IMG/VR virus record: IMGVR_UViG_3300031857_000883
Coordinates: 1 to 31,289 of that record
From: a virus
Direction: 5' to 3' (one strand)
DNA: 31,289 bases
Of the stretch, positions 15,941-21,547 are shown one piece after another (position 1 is the first letter of the stretch; each line of letters begins with the position of its first letter). A program made the translations under genes and the position numbers. The notes beneath the pieces were generated by a model. It ran no database searches. It was not told the origin of the DNA and saw nothing but the letters and a program-made list of their open reading frames with translations.

Positions 15941-16483
15941 TTAAAATTCAGTGTCTAAATTCCCTTCAAATATTTTTGTCGATGTAAATCCAATAGTATC
16001 CCGGCTCACCTGAATCAATTGTGCGATCAATGGACCATACATCAATTTGGCAAACCACGGTTTTTTCCGGCCATATCCTCGCTGATATCGCCGGATGGCC
16101 ACTCCCCAGGCAATGCGCCTGGCAGCAACCTGATCAGATAATTTTTTTGGCGAATTCTGGTAACCTGGAACATATTTAAATTTTCCAATGCCCTTCCCAA
16201 GTACCCATTCAGTCAATAATTCAACTGGAGGGAGTGAACTATATTTCACATTGCGCCGGTAATCGGCAAATCTGGCCGAATTTTTGAAATCAATCAGTAC
16301 ATCAACCTGACCCTCGGCCGTGGCCACCATCCGGGCCGCAATAGATTGAATAGATTCACCGGTATTATTTAACTTCTTATCCGATGCATTTTTTTTCAAC
16401 CGGTCCAGGGCCATCTGCATCCATGCGGCCACCGCATCTTTCAATTCTTCAACCATTTCGGCTGATAATTCCCGTGCTGCCAT
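15941..16483 (-). CDS. Probable neck/tail completion protein (HK97 gp10-like)
   Basis: From the ATG at 16483 the product is 180 aa; a TTG at 16528 is a weaker alternative and its extension reads through an inverted repeat. The pattern of an N-terminal helix (AEMVEELKDAVAAWMQMALDRLKK), then ARFADYRRNVKYSSLPPVELLTEWV, a conserved-looking PGYQNSPKKL region and RIAWGVAIRRYQRGYG matches small basic neck proteins of siphoviruses, which connect head and tail or complete the tail. It is 4 nt upstream of the tape measure gene. The exact slot in the neck is inference. Confidence 0.6.
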   Translation of the reverse strand: MAARELSAEMVEELKDAVAAWMQMALDRLKKNASDKKLNNTGESIQSIAARMVATAEGQVDVLIDFKNSARFADYRRNVKYSSLPPVELLTEWVLGKGIGKFKYVPGYQNSPKKLSDQVAARRIAWGVAIRRYQRGYGRKKPWFAKLMYGPLIAQLIQVSRDTIGFTSTKIFEGNLDTEF

Positions 16484-16510
16484 GTCGCAATTATCGTAAC
16501 AATTTGCGAC
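16484..16510. promoter_or_regulatory. Inverted repeat immediately before the neck-protein start
   Basis: GTCGCAA (16484-16490) and TTGCGAC (16504-16510) are perfect 7-bp arms separated by 13 nt. On the minus strand the repeat ends directly against the ATG at 16483, so in RNA it would fold over the start, and as DNA it could be an operator. It sits just downstream of a terminator. Confidence 0.5.
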
Positions 16511-16525
16511 CGCATTTAGGACAAA

Positions 16526-16550
16526 CAAAAACGGCAGTCATTGACTGCCG
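16526..16550 (-). terminator. Rho-independent terminator of the accessory operon
   Basis: On the minus strand CGGCAGTC-AAT-GACTGCCG is a perfect 8-bp stem with a 3-nt loop, followed by TTTTTGTTTG. It lies about 43 nt after the stop of the gene at 16594-16797. Confidence 0.87.
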
Positions 16551-16593
16551 CATTTAGAATTTATGTTCAACTTCAATTAACCAAATTTACTTC

Positions 16594-16797
16594 TCACCAT
16601 TTTAACCCCTCAAATATAGCTTTTTGGTTTTTCATGAAACAAAAAGCCAGATTTTTATAATTACTGGATTGCTTTAAAATTTCTAAACATAAATCCTGAT
16701 TCCAGGTCTGCCGGGTAATTCCAGCCTGTTCCAGTTTAATTGCAATGATTGGAATCAATACTTCAAATTTATCTGATGTTGGCCGGATATACCGCAT
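16594..16797 (-). CDS. Hypothetical protein
   Basis: From the ATG at 16797 the product is 67 aa (MRYIRPTSDKFEVLIPIIAIKLEQAG and onward); the frame extends to 16827 but then overlaps the membrane-protein gene. The start lies 1 nt after the preceding stop. It is helical with no motif and no membrane segment. Last gene before a terminator. Function unknown. Confidence 0.55.
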   Translation of the reverse strand: MRYIRPTSDKFEVLIPIIAIKLEQAGITRQTWNQDLCLEILKQSSNYKNLAFCFMKNQKAIFEGLKW

Positions 16798-16798
16798 C

Positions 16799-17050
16799 TC
16801 AAATGCCGAAAAAAAGTAAATAACCAATCCAATACCCGACCAATCCAGATATAACTACTTCAAATCGTTCTCGCCAGGATTCAATCGATAAAACGAAAAT
16901 GGCGCAAAATGGCAATAATAGCATCGGGCCAATAAACCACATATAAAAACTGTACAACCAATCAGCAATCATTTTTTTTTCATGCATCTGAACCGCAATG
17001 CCCATCAATAACATGATGGCAAAACCGGATATATTATTCCACTGCCTCAT
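16799..17050 (-). CDS. Small integral membrane protein
   Basis: The 83-aa product has three likely membrane segments: ISGFAIMLLMGIAVQM (7-22), SFYMWFIGPMLLLPFCAIFVLSI (34-56) and VVISGLVGYWIGYLLFFGI (65-83). It overlaps the upstream gene by 4 nt. It is far from the endolysin, so a holin role is less likely than superinfection exclusion or another host-envelope function, but nothing shows which. No family recognised. Confidence 0.6.
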   Translation of the reverse strand: MRQWNNISGFAIMLLMGIAVQMHEKKMIADWLYSFYMWFIGPMLLLPFCAIFVLSIESWRERFEVVISGLVGYWIGYLLFFGI

Positions 17051-17268
17051 TTTAATTCGATTTGTTTTGATTCAGGAATGAAATTTGTTCCATTATTTCC
17101 GGTGAGCCTCATATAATCCACTTCAACCTTGGCTGAATTAATAACTACCTGGGCCACCTCGGCCACCGCTTTGGCTCGTTCCAAATCCATCGGATTATCC
17201 GGGTCGGTTAATGCTTCCAGTGTTGCGAACAGATGGTTTCGCAAATCTTCAATCTTATTTCTTGGCAT
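17047..17268 (-). CDS. Conserved small phage protein
   Basis: The 73-aa product MPRNKIEDLRNHLFATLEALTDPDNPMDLERAKAVAEVAQVVINSAKVEVDYMRLTG strongly resembles a small helical protein conserved across phages of many bacteria, often next to HNH or regulatory genes. Its molecular role is not established to my knowledge. It follows the HNH-like gene with a 14-nt overlap and overlaps the membrane-protein start by 4 nt. Confidence 0.75.
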   Translation of the reverse strand: MPRNKIEDLRNHLFATLEALTDPDNPMDLERAKAVAEVAQVVINSAKVEVDYMRLTGNNGTNFIPESKQIELK

Positions 17269-17872
17269 CGATTTGTTTGTTTATTTTATTTTTCAACTTT
17301 ATAACCTCCTGAATTTCTACCGGCCAATTGTGCCTGGTGTTCAACTTCATTAAATCTGCCCGGCTGATTAACATCAGATTTTTTACCGTGCAATTCAACG
17401 GATTCCCATCAATAAATTTCAGCACCTTATCTTTTGGAACCAGACCATGCTCTAATTCCCAGACCAATTTGTGTTTTTGAACATATTTACCGGCCCGGAT
17501 GCGGACCTCAATATATCCATCTTTGGAAATCCGTTCATGGCCAGCTGGTTTTGTATTATGCGGCTGATGGCCTTTCGGGAAAAAAGTCGCTTTTACCTTT
17601 TCCTTTACCGAATCAGGCATTTTTTTTCCTTTGTTCCAGGATACTTGACCTTTTTTGAATTGATAACGCTTCCCGTTATGCTGTAATTTCTGCGCCAGCT
17701 GCATCGTTACTTCAAATATGTAAGCCGGATCCTTTTTTAATCCCAATCTGGTGGCCCTCTGCGCCACCGATGAATAGGATTTTCCCAGTTTATCACAAAT
17801 GTCTATGGTTGGAGTTTTTGAAAATAACTCCATCAATAATTCATCTTGTTCACTTGTCCAAAATTCTCTCAT
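17255..17872 (-). CDS. HNH-type protein with Myb/SANT-like N-terminus (degenerate HNH)
   Basis: The 205-aa product has an N-terminal DNA-binding helix-turn-helix of Myb/GcrA type (FWTSEQDELLMELFSKTPTIDICDKLG, residues 4-45). A NUMOD3-like motif QVSWNKGKKM (76-85) follows, then an HNH-type fold: GYIEVRIRAGKYVQKHKLVWELEHG (119-143) and VLKFIDGNPLNCTVKNLMLIS (150-170). The His normally seen in V-x-H-x-D-G is replaced by Phe (F153), so the catalytic base may be lost. I recall a widespread subfamily with the same substitution. It could be a site-specific DNA-binding protein or a weak nuclease. It overlaps the upstream gene by 23 nt. Confidence 0.75.
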   Translation of the reverse strand: MREFWTSEQDELLMELFSKTPTIDICDKLGKSYSSVAQRATRLGLKKDPAYIFEVTMQLAQKLQHNGKRYQFKKGQVSWNKGKKMPDSVKEKVKATFFPKGHQPHNTKPAGHERISKDGYIEVRIRAGKYVQKHKLVWELEHGLVPKDKVLKFIDGNPLNCTVKNLMLISRADLMKLNTRHNWPVEIQEVIKLKNKINKQIDAKK

Positions 17873-18038
17873 CTTGTATTGATTGTTTTATTGATTTTCT
17901 AATAAATTCACTCCAGCCGGTCGGACCTACATGGTTTTTAAACTCCACAAAATCTTCTTTTGGCAATTTAAAGCAGATTTGATGGTATAATTTCTCGGCA
18001 TATTTCTGCGCATTTTTATTTCCGATTGGTGCTGGCAT
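17850..18038 (-). CDS. Small MPAPIGNKNA-type protein
   Basis: The 62-aa product begins MPAPIGNKNAQKYAEKLYHQICFKLPKEDFVEFKNHVG and ends with a Lys-rich helix (WSEFIRKSIKQSIQDE). The N-terminal sequence is a common signature in small phage proteins with DNA-binding or regulatory roles, and the C-terminal part could be ribbon-helix-helix-like. It overlaps both neighbours by about 23 nt. Function is unknown. Confidence 0.62.
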   Translation of the reverse strand: MPAPIGNKNAQKYAEKLYHQICFKLPKEDFVEFKNHVGPTGWSEFIRKSIKQSIQDERILDK

Positions 18039-18321
18039 TTTGACTTAAATAAATGTGTTCTAAGATCAGGGAATAGCATTGCAAATCACGCAATGTGTCT
18101 GTGATGCTTTCAAAATTGGGATTTTTACCAGATTCAGACAGATTGCGGAGCCGCATAATTTTGGTGGCAATAAATACCTGGCAAACTCCGGCCATATCCA
18201 GGTCCAGCAATTGGCCAACTTGGCGAAAAACTTTCAACACATCTTCATTACCGGAATAATCTTCGCCTTTTCGGCCAAGAATTTTGGTTATTTCAGACCA
18301 CTGGTGATCCAGTATTTCCAT
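18016..18321 (-). CDS. DUF1599/Nmad1-like protein
   Basis: A Shine-Dalgarno-like AGGAG 6 nt upstream favours the ATG at 18321, giving 101 aa; another ATG is at 18339. The sequence KGEDYSGNEDVLKVFRQ, followed by IATKIMRLRNLSESGKNPNFESITDTLRDLQCYSLIL, fits the all-helical DUF1599 family (nucleotide modification associated domain 1). That family occurs in phages and near nucleotide metabolism genes and may bind or hydrolyse nucleotides. No modification enzyme is seen elsewhere in the window, so its partner is unknown. Confidence 0.65.
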   Translation of the reverse strand: MEILDHQWSEITKILGRKGEDYSGNEDVLKVFRQVGQLLDLDMAGVCQVFIATKIMRLRNLSESGKNPNFESITDTLRDLQCYSLILEHIYLSQNASTNRK

Positions 18322-18622
18322 TTGATTCTCCTGTGTCATATTCAAATTTGTTGATATATTCTAAAAATCTTTCCCGGTCCTCTGGCTTCATTTCAAAAAT
18401 CTGCCAAACCAGATTGCATATGCCTGAATTTATATCATCTTCCTGATTAGCCATTTCTCCAATTTCCTGATGGATGAATTTCTCAAACATATTACAGGCA
18501 TTTTTTACCCGGTAAAAATGATGCTTAACATCAAATCGCAATTGCTTCCCGGAATAATGAACTACATCGGCAGTAATAAGGGTGCATTTCACGAATGCGC
18601 AAAATTTATTAAAATCATTCAT
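18293..18622 (-). CDS. Hypothetical protein
   Basis: The 109-aa product is helical and acidic toward the C-terminus. It has NKFCAFVKCTLITADVV, then a His/Phe-rich stretch (VKHHFYRVKNACNMFEKFIHQ) and a terminal low-complexity tail (DTGESNGNTGSPVV). No family is recognised. It overlaps the upstream gene by 4 nt (ATGA) and the downstream one by about 29 nt. Confidence 0.58.
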   Translation of the reverse strand: MNDFNKFCAFVKCTLITADVVHYSGKQLRFDVKHHFYRVKNACNMFEKFIHQEIGEMANQEDDINSGICNLVWQIFEMKPEDRERFLEYINKFEYDTGESNGNTGSPVV

Positions 18623-18936
18623 AGGATAGAATGCATCATTGTGTACATAATCTTGTTTTCATTCAGCAATTCCAGCACTTTGGATTCGTTTTCTTCTATT
18701 TTCCGGCTGTAATACTCTTTCATCGCCTCATCGGCACATGTAAATAAAAATGTAGCCGGGTCTTTTTCTGTGGCCATTAAAAAACTGTTTCCATCGTCAT
18801 CTTGAAATAAATCAAACCCCATGTGCATTTGGTGAAATCGAACCAACCAGGGCCGAACAAATTTTTCATGGCTTCCGGTTGGAGGCATGATGGTCCAATA
18901 TTTCAGACCTAATCCAATTTTAAAATCCTTTTTCAT
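18619..18936 (-). CDS. Hypothetical protein
   Basis: The ATG at 18936 is chosen because the longer open frame to 19122 would run through the XRE gene in another frame. The 105-aa product has a compact N-terminal part (GLGLKYWTIMPPTGSHEKFVRPWLVRFHQMHMGFDLF) and a helical, charged C-terminus (YYSRKIEENESKVLELLNENK). No motif recognised. It overlaps the XRE gene end by 17 nt, so it may be co-translated with the regulator. Confidence 0.55.
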   Translation of the reverse strand: MKKDFKIGLGLKYWTIMPPTGSHEKFVRPWLVRFHQMHMGFDLFQDDDGNSFLMATEKDPATFLFTCADEAMKEYYSRKIEENESKVLELLNENKIMYTMMHSIL

Positions 18937-19165
18937 CTGTAATCTTGATTCTCTGACCCAAAATTTCGGCAAATTCAACCGTTCGATAAATGCTGATATT
19001 GGCTCCAGCTTCCATCTTAGATATGGCAGAACGGTCCACTCCCATTCGCTGGGCGATTTCCATCTGTGATTTTCCTTGTCGGATTCGCTCAGATTTAAGC
19101 GATGCGAAAATTGATTTAACATGATCTAAATGTTTTTGCTGTGCTGTATTTTTTCCCATTTTCAT
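18920..19165 (-). CDS. XRE-family helix-turn-helix transcriptional regulator
   Basis: From ATG 19165 (or 19159) the product is about 81 aa. The centre is a classical Cro/CI-type HTH: LKSERIRQGKSQMEIAQRMGVDRSAISKMEAGANISIYRTVEFAEILG, with the recognition helix in DRSAISKMEAG. It would bind DNA as a dimer. The only clear regulator of this class in the window, it is a candidate reader of the dyads at 7485-7502 and 19773-19790. The latter lies upstream of its own operon, which would permit autoregulation. The start overlaps the upstream gene by about 50 nt. Confidence 0.85.
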   Translation of the reverse strand: MKMGKNTAQQKHLDHVKSIFASLKSERIRQGKSQMEIAQRMGVDRSAISKMEAGANISIYRTVEFAEILGQRIKITDEKGF

Positions 19166-19343
19166 AAAATTCGTGTCTGATGCTTTGAATCCGGCCGGAA
19201 ACACCGGGCCGGACATTGATCCAATCTCCAACCTTATTATTGGCCGCTGGCCGGTTGAATTCATAACTGAATTTCAAGTTCATAAATGAAACGGACCGGG
19301 TAACTCCATCCCGGTCCTGAATCTGATATGTGGTAATTACCAT
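19116..19343 (-). CDS. Hypothetical protein
   Basis: The ATG at 19343 overlaps the end of the 43-aa gene (ATGGTAA), which supports it over the upstream in-frame start at 19367. The 75-aa product (MVITTYQIQDRDGVTRSVSFMNLKFSYEFNRP and on) looks beta-rich, with a WINVRPGVSGRIQSIRHEFYENGKKY stretch. No family recognised. Confidence 0.55.
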   Translation of the reverse strand: MVITTYQIQDRDGVTRSVSFMNLKFSYEFNRPAANNKVGDWINVRPGVSGRIQSIRHEFYENGKKYSTAKTFRSC

Positions 19344-19468
19344 TTTAATGAATTTAGAATGGCCCAATCAGCCAAATATCGCTGGCCGTGTAATTCGTAA
19401 AACCATTCAACAAGGTATTGAACCCCTATCGGAGTTTTTACCATTTTTACTTTTGTAAACTTTTTCAT
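19337..19468 (-). CDS. Small hypothetical protein (43 aa)
   Basis: This short frame starts at the ATG at 19468 and ends at a TAA at 19337. The peptide (MKKFTKVKMVKTPIGVQYL then VEWFYELHGQRYLADWAILNSLKW) is basic and aromatic. The stop overlaps the start of the next gene and an A-rich leader precedes it, as for other genes here. It fills an otherwise empty 144-nt gap. No family recognised. Confidence 0.5.
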   Translation of the reverse strand: MKKFTKVKMVKTPIGVQYLVEWFYELHGQRYLADWAILNSLKW

Positions 19469-19487
19469 GATTGTTAAAAATTAAATA

Positions 19488-19727
19488 TTAACGAAGATTG
19501 TTTTTGCGCTTGCACTCTTCCCATAAAGACTTGAGAGCATCTTTCTGAGTATAGATTCCTTTAAAATACGGCCCTTTTGCAGTATCATCATCATGACGAT
19601 CTATTGCTGGTGCATTATTGGTAATGCATGAATACTTTTTATTCCGGTATTCAATAGTAACTTTAAAATGGCCATAGGAAGTAGTGCTTACTACATCAAT
19701 GCGCTGTGATAATTGTGTTGTTGTCAT
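19488..19727 (-). CDS. Conserved-looking small protein, first gene of accessory operon
   Basis: The 79-aa product contains TSYGHFKVTIEYRNKKYSCITNNAPAIDRHDDDTAKGPYFKGIYTQKDALKSLWEECKRKNN. A beta strand IEYRNKKYSCITNN, an acidic IDRHDDD and a C-terminal helix with K.AL.SLW.ECKRKN form a pattern I associate with small proteins of Bacteroidota and their phages. The role is unknown. It is preceded by an A/C-rich leader (CAACAACAA) and by the dyad at 19773-19790. Confidence 0.65.
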   Translation of the reverse strand: MTTTQLSQRIDVVSTTSYGHFKVTIEYRNKKYSCITNNAPAIDRHDDDTAKGPYFKGIYTQKDALKSLWEECKRKNNLR

Positions 19728-19772
19728 AATTGTTGTTGTTTGATGTTGTAAAGGAAACAGATGGATTTGATA

Positions 19773-19790
19773 TGTGCAAATACTTGCACA
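19773..19790. promoter_or_regulatory. 18-bp dyad operator candidate (copy 2)
   Basis: TGTGCAA-ATAC-TTGCACA has the same 7-bp arms and 4-nt spacing as the site at 7485-7502. It lies 46 nt upstream of the ATG at 19727, in the only intergenic gap before the operon with the XRE gene. An AT-only inverted repeat (ACTTTTTT / AAAAAAGT, 19790-19818) abuts it and may act as a weak terminator of the upstream tail operon. Confidence 0.65.
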
Positions 19791-19832
19791 CTTTTTTATA
19801 AAAAAATTTTAAAAAAGTTTTGAATCTTGTGT

Positions 19833-20051
19833 TTAGGCGATTTCTTTTTGGAAAAAATTCAGCAATTCTTGGCCATCGGCAAATTCTTGACCATTGATCC
19901 TGGTATTTTTTGCGAAAAAAGTCATCCATACCGGGTTCCCGTGTGAATCCATCATAACATCCACTGAATCCGGGCCTGATAGTTTTACTGATTTCACCCG
20001 AAAATGGCTGGCAACTATGGTAAGCAATCTGCGTTTCAATTTGATATTCAT
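19833..20051 (-). CDS. Small hypothetical protein, paralogue of the next gene upstream
   Basis: The 72-aa product aligns over nearly its whole length with the 71-aa protein at 20048-20263. Shared points are LTI, KS(I/V), a GN..W.T.F strand, INGxxF and a terminal E(L/M)L(N/D)F helix. It therefore looks like a tandem duplicate. It follows the tail-fibre-like gene and is the last gene of the tail operon, where fibre chaperones or small virion proteins are often found. Overlap with its neighbour is 4 nt. Role unknown. Confidence 0.66.
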   Translation of the reverse strand: MNIKLKRRLLTIVASHFRVKSVKLSGPDSVDVMMDSHGNPVWMTFFAKNTRINGQEFADGQELLNFFQKEIA

Positions 20052-20263
20052 TCTGACTTTAGAAAATCAAGCATTTCAACGCTGGATTCAAAAATTAACC
20101 CGTTAATCGATATTGAATCGATATTAAAACTGGTTGTCCATAAATTTCCTTGTCTTTCCAATTCCAAATCGATCGCAAATGTGTCAGCAATAGCAATTGA
20201 TTTTATTGAATAATCATGGCCGTAAATCGTTAGGATTCCAGGCTGAAATAAAACATTCATCAT
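20048..20263 (-). CDS. Small hypothetical protein (tandem paralogue)
   Basis: The 71-aa product has alternating polar/hydrophobic strands (GILTIYGHDYSIKSIAIADTFAIDLELE) and a C-terminal helix (SSVEMLDFLKSE). It shares a core pattern with the following 72-aa protein. It overlaps the tail-fibre-like gene stop by 4 nt. Position suggests a fibre-associated or assembly role, but no evidence beyond location. Confidence 0.66.
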   Translation of the reverse strand: MMNVLFQPGILTIYGHDYSIKSIAIADTFAIDLELERQGNLWTTSFNIDSISINGLIFESSVEMLDFLKSE

Positions 20264-21546
20264 AATGGAGTAATGGTTAATGATGCTGGTTTTTGCGACT
20301 CACCAGTGGTCGCAGTACCGGCCAAAATTATATATTGAGCCACGGTCCAGTCGATTGTTGTAATTTCTGAAAAACTAATACCGAATGCCTCATCATCATT
20401 GTTCGCAGTTCCAATCGCTGTTGTTGGAATTGTGGTTGTGGTTCCATTAATGGATAATGTTTTGGCGATTGATCCAGGCAATGCGCCTGAACCCAATGTA
20501 CCATTGGCCAGAATCGTTGGTGAACCTGATGTTGGACTATTCGTTGTGTTAATTACGATTCGGATATTGGTGGTTGTCCCGGTTGGAGTCAATCTTTGAG
20601 ACCGGCTCACAATTCGGAAAACATCACCTGACCCAAATGTATTGGCTGGAATCAGCAATGAAATCATTGTGGTAACTGTACCAACCGGACCGGTTAATGT
20701 AGTACCAGTAGTAGCCTTAATATACTGATTGCTCCTATTTCCACCGTTGTTTACCCAGGATAATGACCCCGAACCATTGGTCTGAATAACTTGGCCGCTG
20801 GTTCCATCGCTACCCAGAGCAGCAATGATAACTTGAGCCAGTGATTTATTTTTCCACAGACTGGTTGCAGATTCATATTGCAGCAATTGATTATTGGCAA
20901 TGCTGGAAATGGCCACATTGTGTAATTCCTCAAGTTCAAATCCGTTTTGAACTTTTACGAAAATTTCCCCATTGACCGACTGCGACCTGGTAACAATACC
21001 AATGAATACCATGTGATTGGGTGCTGATGGTTTATTTGCCAAGCCATATAATAGATTCCCATCATCGCCCAGCCACACCGGATCACCGGCAGTGGCCGCA
21101 CTGGTATTCAATCCGGCCAAAAGACCTTCAGTGACTACAAATCCAAAATCATTTGCAGCCAATGTCTGGGCAATCAGACCCATTGTTTTACTGGATGTCG
21201 ATTCCACTGAATAATCAGCCTTACCAACAATCATATTGGTTCCCGAACCTCCGGTGGACCCGGTAACATAAACCGCCTGACCTTTAGTCAATGCAACCCC
21301 GGCTTTGACCTCGTGTTTAACCGTACTGGTAAAATTGTCAATCCATTCGGCATTGTAATCTACTGAATCGATTTTGGCCAAAATTTGTCCAGCTGTTCCA
21401 CCAACCGGTAACCCATCACCGCCGCCACCTCCAGTCTGTTCATCAATTAGAACCACCGCATCAATCACGGCGGCCAATTGTTCGTGCGTTACCAGACCGG
21501 GTGATTTGCGTAAATCTCGCAGCCTTATTCGTTTTGGTGATGGCAT
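20260..21546 (-). CDS. Tail fibre / receptor-binding-like protein
   Basis: The 428-aa product has a basic N-terminus (MPSPKRIRLRDLRKSPG), a Gly run (TGGGGGDGLPVGGTAGQILAKID) of the kind used in phage fibres and appendages, then a repeated-strand region (KAGVALTKGQAVYVTGSTGGSG, then NFGFVV-like segments) and a Thr/Ser/Gly-rich C-terminal half (TTGTTLTGPVGTVTTMISLLIP and on) that would form the host-contact end. It starts 1 nt after the stop of the 825-aa tail protein. Receptor-binding is inferred from composition and position at the end of the tail cluster. Confidence 0.68.
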   Translation of the reverse strand: MPSPKRIRLRDLRKSPGLVTHEQLAAVIDAVVLIDEQTGGGGGDGLPVGGTAGQILAKIDSVDYNAEWIDNFTSTVKHEVKAGVALTKGQAVYVTGSTGGSGTNMIVGKADYSVESTSSKTMGLIAQTLAANDFGFVVTEGLLAGLNTSAATAGDPVWLGDDGNLLYGLANKPSAPNHMVFIGIVTRSQSVNGEIFVKVQNGFELEELHNVAISSIANNQLLQYESATSLWKNKSLAQVIIAALGSDGTSGQVIQTNGSGSLSWVNNGGNRSNQYIKATTGTTLTGPVGTVTTMISLLIPANTFGSGDVFRIVSRSQRLTPTGTTTNIRIVINTTNSPTSGSPTILANGTLGSGALPGSIAKTLSINGTTTTIPTTAIGTANNDDEAFGISFSEITTIDWTVAQYIILAGTATTGESQKPASLTITPL

Positions 21547-21547
21547 T

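Noticed and set aside
19696-19929. 77-codon minus-strand frame
   Set aside because: It overlaps the 72-aa paralogue gene in another frame and crosses the dyad and AT-rich gap; basic low-complexity composition without motif.
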